From Bacillus sp. T3 (GTDB taxonomy: Bacteria > Bacillota > Bacilli > Bacillales > Cytobacillaceae): 64,000 nt of DNA. This document shows, piece by piece, positions 28,047 through 37,217 of this stretch (position 1 is its first letter; the number at the start of each line of letters is the position of its first letter). A program made the translations under genes and the position numbers. Under the pieces are notes generated by a model that ran no database searches, was not told where the DNA came from, and saw only the letters and a program-made list of their open reading frames with translations. The stretch is taken from contig NZ_CP137761.1 of the NCBI RefSeq assembly GCF_033449965.1, positions 1,922,001 to 1,986,000 on the forward strand, read 5' to 3'.

Positions 28047-28193
28047 ATGATGATGGTTAAAAATCATTTAGTTGATTTCGTCAACAAATTAAAAGAATCA
28101 GGAATTAACGTCAGCTTTACAAAGCCTAGATCTCAGTTTGTTTTAACACTAGTTCAACCGAATCATGCTCCATCAATGACGATTAAATCTTAA
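28047..28193 (+). CDS. Small protein of unknown function (48 aa)
   Basis: ATG ATG ATG follows AAAGGGG. The product (VKNHLVDFVNKLKES...) is a short amphipathic helix followed by a beta-like tail (FVLTLVQPNH). The starts at 28050 and 28053 are equally possible. A strong terminator follows 8 bp after the stop. Family not recognised. Confidence 0.5.
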   Translation: MMMVKNHLVDFVNKLKESGINVSFTKPRSQFVLTLVQPNHAPSMTIKS

Positions 28194-28200
28194 CATAAAA

Positions 28201-28236
28201 ACAAGCGGTGAATGTTCTTTCACCGCTTGTTTTTTA
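28201..28236. terminator. Bidirectional terminator
   Basis: ACAAGCGGTGA and TCACCGCTTGT form an 11-bp stem, followed by T residues; it separates the small gene from the convergent sco gene. Confidence 0.85.
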
Positions 28237-28833
28237 TATTTCCTTCATGATTTTATTGAACACTTCTTTATTATTAAAGTCTTCTCCCATTGGGAACTTC
28301 TTAATAAACTTATTGTTTTCGTCGACTAAGAAGGTAAGGGATGTATGTACAAAATATCCATCTCCAGGGTCGCGGAATTGGAATTTAAATGGTTCTGCTG
28401 CTGACTTAATTTCTTTCAAGTCTTGCTTAATATTGTTAGGGTCACCAGTTAAAAAGATCCAGTTACCGTCATTTTCAATATCAAAGTTTTTCATGTAGGT
28501 TGTTAATGCTTCAGGTGTATCGTTATATGGATCAATTGTTATCGTAATAAATTGTATCTTATCCCCAAAGACACCCTCTTTTTCTAGTTGCTTTTTTAAT
28601 AAATTCATTTTTTGTGTGGTCGTTGGACAAATATCGGGACAATTAATATACATAAATTCAACCAATTTTAGCTTTTTATCAGCTTCTTTAAATACGTATG
28701 GATCCCCATTTTGTGTAACTAAAGATACGTTGTCTGGGATTGTTGCATTCGCGTCCCGTAAGACGAAAAAAAGAATTCCAGAGGTAATACCTAATATGAT
28801 AAGCGCTGTGGATATAAAATATACTTTCTTCAC
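28234..28833 (-). CDS. SCO1/SenC-family copper chaperone
   Basis: A 199-residue thioredoxin-fold protein that helps copper loading of cytochrome c oxidase. It has an N-terminal membrane anchor (residues 5-24), the CxxxC copper motif CPDIC (Cys65, Cys69) and the partner His163 in FVHTSLT. GTG at 28833 is chosen because GGGGAGGG precedes it; the longer frame to 28899 lacks a site. B. subtilis YpmQ/BsSco is the likely counterpart. No oxidase genes are adjacent. Confidence 0.85.
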   Translation of the reverse strand: MKKVYFISTALIILGITSGILFFVLRDANATIPDNVSLVTQNGDPYVFKEADKKLKLVEFMYINCPDICPTTTQKMNLLKKQLEKEGVFGDKIQFITITIDPYNDTPEALTTYMKNFDIENDGNWIFLTGDPNNIKQDLKEIKSAAEPFKFQFRDPGDGYFVHTSLTFLVDENNKFIKKFPMGEDFNNKEVFNKIMKEI

Positions 28834-29114
28834 CAAAATCCCTCCCCATTTAAAGATAAGGAAAAAACTCACATAATCATATGGACATTTTGTGAACACT
28901 TTCGATATAATTCCAATTTTCTAGAAATTAAGAAGAAATGTTTGTAAAAAAATAAAATTCTGAATATATTGATAAATAACGAAAATTAGGATAGTATTAT
29001 TTAAATATATAGATAAAATTAAATCTGTGTTTATAGGGGAAAAGGAGATCTTCTTACATTAATGTGGGTGAACACTGCCTGTTCATTCGTTATTTGAATA
29101 AAGGGGGATTTCTT

Positions 29115-29513
29115 TTGAAATTAGGAAGAGTCATGTTTATTTTGCTTCAGCTGTTTATTTTGCTATTGATAAACAAAGTTGGGTTTATCGTTGTGGATGT
29201 TATTCATCTTCCCATACCTGGAAATGTTATGGGGATGCTGCTTCTTTTCATTTTATTATCTACCGGTGCTGTAAAGTTAACGTGGGTTGACGAGGTCTCG
29301 ACTTTTTTAATAAAGCATTTATCATTCTTTTTTATTCCTGTTTCTGTTGGCTTGATGACCCTCGCACCATTATTTCTAAAGAACGGTTTAGCACTGCTTG
29401 TTGTTCTAGTTATCAGTACATTAGTTGGAATTCTCGTATCAGGATCTCTTTCGCAGGCGCTAGTAAATAGAAAGGAAGCGATCCGAAGTGAACAGCATCA
29501 TCACCATCTATAG
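29115..29513 (+). CDS. CidA/LrgA-family membrane protein (holin-like)
   Basis: A 132-residue protein with four membrane helices. The family motif IPGNVMGMLLLFILL and the FFIPVSVGLM segment are present. TTG at 29115 follows AAAGGGGG; upstream frame codons are not conserved. It overlaps the LrgB-like gene by 26 bp. CidA/LrgA pairs affect murein hydrolase activity and, in B. subtilis (PftAB/YsbAB), pyruvate transport. Which branch this belongs to cannot be settled here. Confidence 0.82.
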   Translation: MKLGRVMFILLQLFILLLINKVGFIVVDVIHLPIPGNVMGMLLLFILLSTGAVKLTWVDEVSTFLIKHLSFFFIPVSVGLMTLAPLFLKNGLALLVVLVISTLVGILVSGSLSQALVNRKEAIRSEQHHHHL

Positions 29514-30174
29514 TATTAGTTTAACAGTCGTTGTATATTGTTTGGTTAGAAAAGTATCTCAAAGGTACCCGTCTCCTTTTACTACACCTGTTTTCCTAGG
29601 GACGGCCATTGTGATTTTGATTCTCCTTGGTAGCTCGGTAACCTATAATGAATACGTTACTGCAAAGGATATCATGACTTATCTCCTTGGACCTGCAACA
29701 GTGGCACTAGCCGTACCGCTATATCGGAATCGTGGCCTTTTGAGGAAGTATCTTATTCCCGCAATCGTTGGTTTATCCATGGGGACAACGGTAACGATAT
29801 TGCTTGCCATCTATATTGCAAAAATGTTTCATTTAGCAAAGTATATGTTGGCTTCTCTTAGTATTAAGTCCGTAACGATTCCAGTAGCATCGGAGATTTC
29901 GAAAATCATTGGTGCAGATGCCATTCTAGTTGCAGGTATTGTCATGATGACTGGTATGTGTGGTGCGATGTTCGGTCCGTGGTTGATGAATAAATTTAAC
30001 ATTCATCATCCGTTTGCAAGAGGCTTGGCCATTGGGGCAATGGCGCATGGGATTGGAACAGCAGAGGTTGCGAAAGAGGGGGAATTACAAGGAGCTGTAG
30101 CTGGAGTTGCAATGGGTATTGCAGCCATCCTGATTTCTACGGTACTTCCATTTGTATTACCTCATTTAATATAG
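29488..30174 (+). CDS. CidB/LrgB-family membrane protein
   Basis: A 228-residue protein with about seven membrane segments, partner of the preceding LrgA/CidA protein. The LrgB motifs LGPATVALAVPLYRN, LSIKSVTIPVA and MAHGIGTAEV are present. GTG at 29488 lies within the end of the upstream gene, implying translational coupling. With pflB in the same window, the pyruvate facilitator role known for PftAB is attractive but unproven. Confidence 0.85.
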   Translation: MNSIITIYSISLTVVVYCLVRKVSQRYPSPFTTPVFLGTAIVILILLGSSVTYNEYVTAKDIMTYLLGPATVALAVPLYRNRGLLRKYLIPAIVGLSMGTTVTILLAIYIAKMFHLAKYMLASLSIKSVTIPVASEISKIIGADAILVAGIVMMTGMCGAMFGPWLMNKFNIHHPFARGLAIGAMAHGIGTAEVAKEGELQGAVAGVAMGIAAILISTVLPFVLPHLI

Positions 30175-30213
30175 AAAAGATGATTTCCTGAAATTTAGCA
30201 TTACCTGAACTGG

Positions 30214-30239
30214 CATACTCGCGTAGTATGTCTTTTTTT
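30214..30239 (+). terminator. Terminator of the lrgAB-type operon
   Basis: CATACT and AGTATG flank CGCGT, followed by seven T residues. Confidence 0.75.
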
Positions 30240-30334
30240 GTGGGAAAAATAATTGTGCTTATCGTGATAAAAAAATAGTATGCGATTTTTTATTAAGACT
30301 GAGTTAAAGAACCTTGTTGATTTTTGAGCACTCT

Positions 30335-30398
30335 CTTGTTGGAGTAGAAGGTGCGAGACTCCCCGCGGAAAGGGAGCACCTGGAGCGGAAATCAACAG
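30335..30398. repeat. Shortened copy of the GC-rich structured repeat
   Basis: TTGTTGGAGTAGAAGGTGC and GCACCTGGAGCGGAAATC match the two ends of the element at 25255-25389, while its middle is missing. The rest of 30175-30502 holds a terminator and no gene. Confidence 0.7.
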
Positions 30399-30502
30399 AC
30401 ATGTTAACCCAGCCTTTATTGCATTAGCTATCTCACATTGGTGATGGTACAATAAATTTTGCACATTCGTGTGAATTTGTTTTTACAGCAGGAGAGGGTA
30501 AC

Positions 30503-31693
30503 ATGGAAACGAATAAAGTTAGACGAAATATCCTAACCATGAAGGGATTTTATTTATTCACTTTCTTTGGAGTCGGCAGTCTTTATCCATTATTAAGTGT
30601 TTATTTAAATGAAGTAGAAGGGTTAACTGGCTACCAAATTGGAACAATCATGTCGATTAGTCCGATTATGATGATTTTTTTTCAACCGATTTGGGGGATG
30701 ATTGCTGACATAACAAATTCTCCAGTCAAAATATTAACTGGAACAACACTAGTTGCAGGAGTATTCTCGCTTGGATACTTACTTAATCATGCATTTTATT
30801 GGTTTATAATCGTGGCCATAATGGTAGCTTTGTTTCAAAGTGCAATCATCCCGATCTCTGATAGCATCACCTTAAAATATTCCAATAAAGTTAGAGTAAA
30901 TTATGGGAGTATTCGATTGTTTGGGTCATTAGGATTTGGTTTGGCAGTATTTTTTATGGGGCGCCTTTCTGAAATTGATGAAACGGTGATTTTTTATAGT
31001 TTTTTTATTTCGCTTACTCTTTCGGCTATTTTATCTAGTAAGTTGCCAAAAGAGAAAGCGATGGGACAAAAACAGCCACTACTAGCAGGCATTAAAGAAA
31101 TGTTAACTTTTAAAAAATTTATTATTTTTTTAGTGATAACTTTTTTGATTTTTGGACCAAATCTTGCAAATAATACGTATTTTGGATTATTTGTAGAAGA
31201 ACAAGGTGGGACCTATACTGGAATTGGAATAGCGTTTCTTATTGCAGTACTTTCTGAAATCCCATTTATGAAATTAGCGGGTGCATGGATACATAGACTG
31301 GGATTATTGCAGGTTGCCACAATCGCAGGCGTTATTTCATTATTAAGATGGTTTTTCTATTATACAGAGCCAAGTCTGCCTATCGTATATCTCACGGCAA
31401 TTATGCAAGGCCTGTCAGTCGGTTTATTTATTCCTGCTGGACTTCAATATATACGGGACATAACCCCGGTACAAATGACAGCTACTGCAGTTACTATTTA
31501 TTCGGCGATTGGAAATGGCTTTGGAAATTGGTTTAGCACTTTCTTTGGTGGATTTTTTTATGACCAAGGAGGAATAAAGATGGTATATTTGTTCTTCAGT
31601 GTATTAGCTTTGATTGGGGTAGTATTAAGTATTTGGTTAATAAAGATTGAAAAGGAAGACCCATCAAAACATAAAGTTTTGGCGAGGAATTAG
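30503..31693 (+). CDS. MFS transporter of the LacY/nucleoside-symporter-like group
   Basis: A 396-residue protein with 12 predicted membrane segments (MFS_1_like group). The start MKGFYLFTFFGVGSLYPLLS and the loop QPIWGMIADITNS are typical of this branch, as is the RLFGSLGFGLAVFFMG stretch of helix 5. It resembles B. subtilis YwbF. The substrate is unknown, perhaps a sugar or nucleoside. AGGAGAGG precedes the ATG. Monocistronic by spacing. Confidence 0.8.
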   Translation: METNKVRRNILTMKGFYLFTFFGVGSLYPLLSVYLNEVEGLTGYQIGTIMSISPIMMIFFQPIWGMIADITNSPVKILTGTTLVAGVFSLGYLLNHAFYWFIIVAIMVALFQSAIIPISDSITLKYSNKVRVNYGSIRLFGSLGFGLAVFFMGRLSEIDETVIFYSFFISLTLSAILSSKLPKEKAMGQKQPLLAGIKEMLTFKKFIIFLVITFLIFGPNLANNTYFGLFVEEQGGTYTGIGIAFLIAVLSEIPFMKLAGAWIHRLGLLQVATIAGVISLLRWFFYYTEPSLPIVYLTAIMQGLSVGLFIPAGLQYIRDITPVQMTATAVTIYSAIGNGFGNWFSTFFGGFFYDQGGIKMVYLFFSVLALIGVVLSIWLIKIEKEDPSKHKVLARN

Positions 31694-31780
31694 TTCAAAA
31701 TATTTAATTGGATAAACACTCTTTCTTAGAAAATAATAAAAAGACCATGATGATTTATATAAATTGAAGGAGTGGATAAT

Positions 31781-31975
31781 TTGAATAAAAAGTTAACGTC
31801 CTTGAATTATGAAACAACTGCTCCAAAACAATCAACCGTTACGGTTCAAACTGACAGTGCTCTTCCAAATCCAAAAAGTATTCCAGGCGATTCGGTGAAT
31901 GAACACAAACAGTTAGAACTAGCCAATGCCATATTGGCGGGGGATGAAATAAAACAACAAAACGAAAATTTATAA
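31781..31975 (+). CDS. Small hydrophilic protein of unknown function
   Basis: A 64-residue protein, TTG start after GAAGGAGTGG. It is rich in Thr, Gln, Asn and Pro, with no membrane segment and probably unstructured. A terminator follows at once. Family not recognised. Confidence 0.5.
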   Translation: MNKKLTSLNYETTAPKQSTVTVQTDSALPNPKSIPGDSVNEHKQLELANAILAGDEIKQQNENL

Positions 31976-31976
31976 A

Positions 31977-32003
31977 AAAAACGGCCGCATTGGGCCGTTT
32001 TTT
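31977..32003. terminator. Bidirectional terminator
   Basis: AAACGGCC and GGCCGTTT flank GCATTG, with A and T runs on both sides; it separates the small gene from the convergent zinc-ribbon pair. Confidence 0.85.
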
Positions 32004-32139
32004 ATTCTTCTTTTTTTGATAAACAGCGGTCACATTCCGATAGATATGATTCCGCTTGCTCAAACATGCTCTCGCCACATTCTGGACAAGTTTTATTCGG
32101 TAATGTACGGAAAAACTCAACCGGGCTTTGGATTAACAT
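32002..32139 (-). CDS. YhfH-family zinc-ribbon microprotein, second copy
   Basis: A 45-residue protein with CPECGE and CDRC, four cysteines for one zinc. PVEFFRTLPNK followed by the Cys pair matches the YhfH family of Bacillus. Its ATG directly follows the TAA of the upstream paralogue, and its ribosome-binding site GGAGG lies inside that gene's last codons, so translation is coupled. Function unknown. Confidence 0.78.
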   Translation of the reverse strand: MLIQSPVEFFRTLPNKTCPECGESMFEQAESYLSECDRCLSKKEE

Positions 32140-32280
32140 TTAGAATTCCTCCTTTTTAGAAAGACAACGATCACATTCTTGGATATAAGATTGCTCTTGT
32201 TCGTTCATATGGCTCCCACATTCTGGACAAACCTTTGTAGACCCTTGGCGGAAATTTTCAACTGGATTTTGATAAATCAT
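32140..32280 (-). CDS. YhfH-family zinc-ribbon microprotein, first copy
   Basis: A 46-residue protein, strong AAGGAGGA site, with CPECGS and CDRC zinc-ribbon pairs. It shares PVE.FR, CPECG and ECDRCLSKKEE with the downstream copy, so the two arose by tandem duplication. Too short for most gene finders. Function unknown. Confidence 0.78.
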   Translation of the reverse strand: MIYQNPVENFRQGSTKVCPECGSHMNEQEQSYIQECDRCLSKKEEF

Positions 32281-32590
32281 TTATATTCCTCCTTTTTATA
32301 ATACAGATTATTTAAGTTTTCTTCTGTTGTAATACAGTATATTATGATTTGTTGTGTTTGTATAGCCCTTTTTTCGAAAAAATCTAAAAATTTAAAAAAT
32401 AATTCTTTTGGATTAAATGGGAATAATCAAAAGTAAAAAAAGGAATATGAGAAAGTAAAGAAATTATTTTAGGAAAATGCATGTTTTGTAGAAAATTGTT
32501 GAAAAATCGTCAAATTTCACTTCCATTCATAGTGGGAATCTATTACAATCGTTATATAGATATGACAAAAGTTTGATTGGAGAGATGGAA
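32281..32590. other. Intergenic region between divergent yhfH pair and kinase gene
   Basis: AT-rich, without an open frame. A weak sigma-H-like pair (AGGAAAA, then GTAGAAAAT) lies near 32471-32497, but its spacing is one base short of the consensus. Nothing else is supported. Confidence 0.4.
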
Positions 32591-34741
32591 ATGGTTGCTA
32601 CCTCAAGCCCGATTCTAATGATGGTTACGATCATATTAACAATGATGTCGTCATATGCAGCATTAGATCTATTTTCATTGTTGGATTCATCAGATCGGAA
32701 TAAAAGATTATTATTTTTGGGTGGCACGTTTTCATTAGGGATCGGAATTTGGGTAATGAATTTTTTCGGAATGTTATCTGGAAATATGAATGGTTCGCTA
32801 AGTATTCAATTTCAAATTGTCATATTAGCAATCATACTTTCCGTTTCGTTTACTGGAATGGGGCTTTATTCAGTGACAGGAAAATCGATTAAAATGATTA
32901 ATCTTGCACTTGGAAGCTTTTTTATGACGATGGCCGTTTTTTCAAACTATGTAATTGGCTTGTATTCCCTGAATATAGGTGTTCAATATAATAAGGCTAT
33001 CATATTATTAGCACTCATTTTAATCTTTGCTGGTTTTTTGTTTTCGTTTTGGATGCTGTTTTATACAAAGAGCTATGTAAGAACTCATCATATTTGGTTA
33101 AAACCAATCGGAGCCTTCATTATTGCAGCCAGTATTGTTCAAGGTCACTTCTTGTTCATCCGCGCATCGAGATTTATCTATGATCCACAAAACGAAATAC
33201 AGCAGATAGCGTCTGAAAACTTAATTTTTTATTTAATATTATTTGTATCGATTATTATTTTAGTAGGATTGCTAAGTACAAGTGCACTAATAAGTAAACG
33301 TCTTGCAACTAGCGATACGAACTTAAAGGACATTACAGCAGCACTTGATGAATCTGCCATAGTAGCCATTACGGACTCAAAGGGGATTATAACCTTTGTC
33401 AATGACAAATTCGTGGAAATATCGAAATATTCCAAGGATGAGTTGATGGGTGAGGATCATCGAATATTAAACTCAGGAACTCATTCGAAAAAATTTTTTA
33501 CAGATATGTGGGCAACCATTGGAAAAGGGATGGTTTGGAAGGGTGAAATCCGTAATAAAGCTAAGGATGGATCGCTATATTGGGTGTATACAACCATCAT
33601 TCCCTCACTAGATAAAAAGGGGAAACCGTATCAATACGTTTCAATCCGGCATGATATTACTGCACGAAAAGAAGCAGAGGCCAATTTGCGAAATTCGATG
33701 AAAGAAATTAGTGATATTAAATTTGCGCTTGATCAATCCTCAATTATTGCCTTTACAGATGAAAAGGGAAGAATTACAAGTGTAAATGATAAATTTTGTG
33801 AAATTTCCAAGTATGATCGCAGTGAGTTAATTGGGATGGATCACAGACTGTTAAACTCTGGCTATCATCCAAAGACTTTTTTTAGGGATTTATGGCAAAC
33901 GATAGGACGTGGCGATGTTTGGAAAGGTGAAATAAAAAACGTGGCAAAGGACGGCAGTTTTTATTGGGTTGACACGACGATTGTTCCTTTCCTAAATGAT
34001 CAAGGAAAACCGTACCAGTATTTGGCGATTCGCAATGATATTACAGAACGAAAGAAAACAGAGGAGACCTTGCATCGCCAGGACAAGCTAGCCGCTGTTG
34101 GTCAATTAGCTGCTGGAGTAGCTCATGAAATTCGTAATCCTCTGACTTCAATTAAAGGGTATGCTGAATTTTTACAGCTGGATGAAAAGAACCCAGAAAG
34201 GCTTGAGTTCCTTGATATTATTTTAGATGAGATTGAGCGTGTCAATACGATCGTCGAGGAATTTATGGTTTTAGCTAAACCAAAGGCTGCTAATTTGGAA
34301 GAAAAGAATATTGTTCCGATCATAAAAAATGTCCTGAATCTGCTGTCATTTGAAGCCAGAAAAAAGCATGTTAAACTTCATTTTTCCTCCTGTGAGGATA
34401 TCATCCAAGTGGAATGTGACGAAGATCGTTTAAAACAAGTCTTTTTAAATCTTGTGAAAAATGGGATTGAAGCAATGCCAAATGGGGGCGACCTAAGGAT
34501 ATTTACGAACGTTCGTGATCAAAAGGTGGAAATCTCAATCCAAGATAGTGGCATAGGAATTCCTGAAGAAAAAATAAAAAAGCTAGGGGAACCATTTTAT
34601 ACAACAAAAGAGAACGGGAATGGACTTGGTCTAATGGTTACCTTCAAAATTATAGAAAGTCACAATGGCAGTGTGTATATTGAAAGTGAAGTAGACAAAG
34701 GAACAACCTTTAATATTGTATTGCCAGCAAGACCTGCATAA
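32591..34741 (+). CDS. Membrane histidine kinase: MHYT-like sensor, two PAS domains, HisKA, HATPase
   Basis: A 716-residue sensor. Residues 1-230 hold seven membrane segments arranged like an MHYT domain, but the signature is degraded to MNFFGM, SNYV and GHFL. Two PAS/PAC units follow (about 250-365 and 375-490), nearly duplicates of each other (VNDKF.EISKY, LNSG.H.K.FF.D.W.TIG). The H box is HEIRNPLTSIKGY, and the ATPase has NLVKNGIEAM and GNGLGL. No response regulator is adjacent, as with orphan sporulation kinases (KinA-KinE). ATG at 32591 is placed 7 nt after GGAGAG. Confidence 0.85.
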   Translation: MVATSSPILMMVTIILTMMSSYAALDLFSLLDSSDRNKRLLFLGGTFSLGIGIWVMNFFGMLSGNMNGSLSIQFQIVILAIILSVSFTGMGLYSVTGKSIKMINLALGSFFMTMAVFSNYVIGLYSLNIGVQYNKAIILLALILIFAGFLFSFWMLFYTKSYVRTHHIWLKPIGAFIIAASIVQGHFLFIRASRFIYDPQNEIQQIASENLIFYLILFVSIIILVGLLSTSALISKRLATSDTNLKDITAALDESAIVAITDSKGIITFVNDKFVEISKYSKDELMGEDHRILNSGTHSKKFFTDMWATIGKGMVWKGEIRNKAKDGSLYWVYTTIIPSLDKKGKPYQYVSIRHDITARKEAEANLRNSMKEISDIKFALDQSSIIAFTDEKGRITSVNDKFCEISKYDRSELIGMDHRLLNSGYHPKTFFRDLWQTIGRGDVWKGEIKNVAKDGSFYWVDTTIVPFLNDQGKPYQYLAIRNDITERKKTEETLHRQDKLAAVGQLAAGVAHEIRNPLTSIKGYAEFLQLDEKNPERLEFLDIILDEIERVNTIVEEFMVLAKPKAANLEEKNIVPIIKNVLNLLSFEARKKHVKLHFSSCEDIIQVECDEDRLKQVFLNLVKNGIEAMPNGGDLRIFTNVRDQKVEISIQDSGIGIPEEKIKKLGEPFYTTKENGNGLGLMVTFKIIESHNGSVYIESEVDKGTTFNIVLPARPA

Positions 34742-34742
34742 T

Positions 34743-34777
34743 AACGTGAGCTGTATCACAGCTTACGTTATTTTTTT
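34743..34777 (+). terminator. Terminator of the kinase gene
   Basis: AACGTGAGCTGT and ACAGCTTACGTT flank ATC, then a T run begins. Confidence 0.9.
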
Positions 34778-34888
34778 CACATAAAATGTACGAAAACGTT
34801 CTAAAATATTTTAACATATTCACGTATATTTCTATTAATATAGTGTTAGGGTTTATTATTTTAAAGAAATGCAATAGGAGGGGAAGCT

Positions 34889-36949
34889 GTGAATACTGGG
34901 ATTTTTAAAACAGTATGCGGTTATTGTGGTACTGGTTGTGGACTTTTAGTTGAAGTTGAAGACAACCAGATTAAAAGAATTAGAGGAGACAAAGAAGCTC
35001 CTGTTAATCAAGGTCAAACATGTGTTAAAGGTGCATTTGCCTATAAATATGTACATGCTCCATCACGACTAAAATCACCACTCATCCGCAAGGCTGGGGA
35101 GCTTGTGGAAGCATCGTGGGAAGAGGCAATCCAATTTGTTGCTGACCGTTTATCCTCAATAAAAACAAACTTTGGACCTGAAGCCATTTCGATGTTCGCA
35201 TGCGCTAGATCGACAAATGAATCGAATTTCATCACGCAGAAGTTTATGAGAACTGTCATTAATAGCAATAATATCGATGGTTGTAACCGAACGTGACACG
35301 CTCCTAGCGTCGCCGGTCTGGCGACTGTTTTTGGTAGTGGATCACCTACAAGCAGATTAGAGGATATAAACGAAGCTAAAGTACTATTGTTAATGGGTTC
35401 TAATACAACAGATGCTCATCCGATTATCGCTAATCGAATGAAAAAGGCTGCAAAAGCTGGCTTGAAAATTATCGTTATTGATCCTCGCCGAATTGATATG
35501 GTGAAGGTTTCGCATCGTCATCTCCAACTAAATGTCGGCTCTGATATCGCATTAATTAATAGCTTCATCCATGTTATTATTAAAGAAGGTTTATATGATG
35601 CAGACTTCATTTTGAAAAGAACATCTGAATTTGAAGCGTTGCGTCAAAAGGTGGAGCAATATACTCCTGAATTTGCAGCAGGTATTACTGGATTAACAGC
35701 TGATGAAATTATCGAAACAGCACGAGAATATGCAACTTCAGGAAGTTCAATGATTGCTTACACACTTGGAATTACTGAACACCATTGTGGAGTCAACAAT
35801 GTTTTTGATATAGCAAACTTAGCATTATTAACAGGAAACATCGGAAAAGAAGGAACGGGGATTATGCCGCTCCGTGGTCAGAACAATGTTCAGGGTGCTG
35901 GAGACATGGGCTGTCTACCAAACCAATTAACCAGGTGCCATGAGTATAGCCGATGATGAAAAAAGAGCACGTTTTGAAGAGCATTGGGGTGTCGAAATCA
36001 ACCCGATTGCAGGAGATACGCAAACAAGGACGTTTGACAAAATTGAAAACGGTGCAGTAAAAGCACTGTATGTAGTTGGCGAAAATCCGCTAATGGCTGA
36101 CGTTCATATGAACCATACAAGAAAACTACTTGAAAAGCTTGATTTCTTAGTTGTTCAAGATATTTTCTTAACAGAAACAGCGCAACTGGCTGATGTTGTA
36201 TTCCCTGCGAAGTCATGGGGAGAAGTGGATGGGACATATACAAACACAGATCGTCGAGTGCAGCGTGTTCGCAAGGCAGTCGATGCGCATCCAAACATTA
36301 AAGAAGACTGGCAAATTCTTTGCGAATTAGCTACACAAATGGGTTATCCAATGTCATATGAGTCTAGTGAGCAAATTTGGGATGAAGTTCGCGAACTAGC
36401 TTGGGAAGTTTTTGGCGGTATTTCGTATGCTCGTTTAGAGCAGCATTATAGCCTGCACTACCCATGTTCCGGACGAGAATCATCCAGGAACTTTACTCCT
36501 TCATCAGCATTTCCATGAAGATCAGGCAGAGGGAGTGAACAAATCATCCTTTGTACCGGTAGACTACACTGCTCCACTTGAGGAGCCAGATGAGGAATAT
36601 CCGTTTACGTTAACGACTGGCAGACGCTACGAATCCTATAATACACATTCACAAACGAAGTATTATGCTGATGGCGTGAAAATTAAGCAAACAGAAGAAA
36701 CGCTTGATATTCATCCGAGTGATGCCGAAGCATTAAATATTGAAGACGGGGAAGTCGTGGAAGTGAAATCCAGACGTGGTCAATTAAAGGTGAAAACAAA
36801 AGTTACAGAACAGGTTGTTCCAGGGGCTTGTATTTATGAGTTTCCATTGGAGCGAGGTACCTACCAATGTTTTAACTTTAAATGAATTTGATCCTATTTC
36901 AGGAACAGCCGAATTCAAGGCTTGTGCTGTTGCTGTTAATAAATTATAA
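34889..36949 (+). pseudogene. fdhF: Selenocysteine-type formate dehydrogenase, molybdopterin subunit; in-frame UGA plus three frameshifts
   Basis: A molybdopterin oxidoreductase of about 685 residues. The N-terminal 4Fe-4S ligands are CGYCGTGC and TCVKG. The catalytic residue is encoded by UGA (35294-35296, residue 136) in CNRT-Sec-HAPSVAGL, and the frame continues past it. Three extra bases break it later: A near 35929 (repair gives QLPGAMSIADD), T near 36467 (HYPCPDENHPGT) and T near 36841 (FHWSEVPTN). Reading ends at TAA 36947-36949. GTG start follows GGAGGGG. The indels look like assembly errors, while the UGA is supported by a SECIS hairpin. The short length resembles E. coli FdhF rather than the long NAD-linked forms. 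Confidence 0.9.
35294..35325 (+). promoter_or_regulatory. UGA selenocysteine codon and bacterial SECIS element
   Basis: After UGA come 12 nt, then GTCGCC (35309-35314), loop GGTCT (35315-35319), and GGCGAC (35320-35325), a perfect 6-bp stem. The 18-nt distance from UGA to the GGUCU loop is that of E. coli fdhF as I recall it. The GC-rich codons GCC GGT CTG GCG are unusual for this genome and suggest selection for the stem. The bulged U of the E. coli element is absent. Confidence 0.85.
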
Positions 36950-36955
36950 AAAGTT

Positions 36956-36999
36956 AGCAGAACCAGTCCAATTATACTGGTTCTGCTTTTTAATTTTTT
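36956..36999. terminator. Terminator between fdhF and the DUF1657 gene
   Basis: AGCAGAACCAGT and ACTGGTTCTGCT form a 12-bp stem, followed by T-rich sequence. Confidence 0.85.
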
Positions 37000-37196
37000 T
37001 TATATTGTGGTTCTGCTAATTCAAGTTCATTCTTCCGTTCCTCAAGATCAGCTTTAATGTCTTGGAAAACGAGCATGGATTGGTGGAAGATTCTTTGTGC
37101 ATCAGGATCCATCGAATTAAGAGCTAGAGTCGATAACTGAGATTCTATTCCTTTTATTGAAGCGATACATTGGTTAAGATTTGAAGCAATGGTCAT
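36990..37196 (-). CDS. DUF1657-family small protein
   Basis: A 68-residue helical protein matching the DUF1657 pattern: TIASNLNQCIASIKGIESQL at the start, then LALNSMDPDAQRIFHQ and the terminal EPQYKK. AAGGAGGAG precedes the ATG. In Bacillus, such proteins often sit beside spoVA-like or YetF genes; here the neighbour is CorA. Function unknown. Confidence 0.75.
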   Translation of the reverse strand: MTIASNLNQCIASIKGIESQLSTLALNSMDPDAQRIFHQSMLVFQDIKADLEERKNELELAEPQYKKN

Positions 37197-37217
37197 TTTT
37201 TTCTCCTCCTTATTATT

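Noticed and set aside
32471..32497. Sigma-H promoter for the histidine kinase
   Set aside because: The -35 and -10 look partly right, but the spacing is a base short and the -10 has a mismatch; kept only as a remark.
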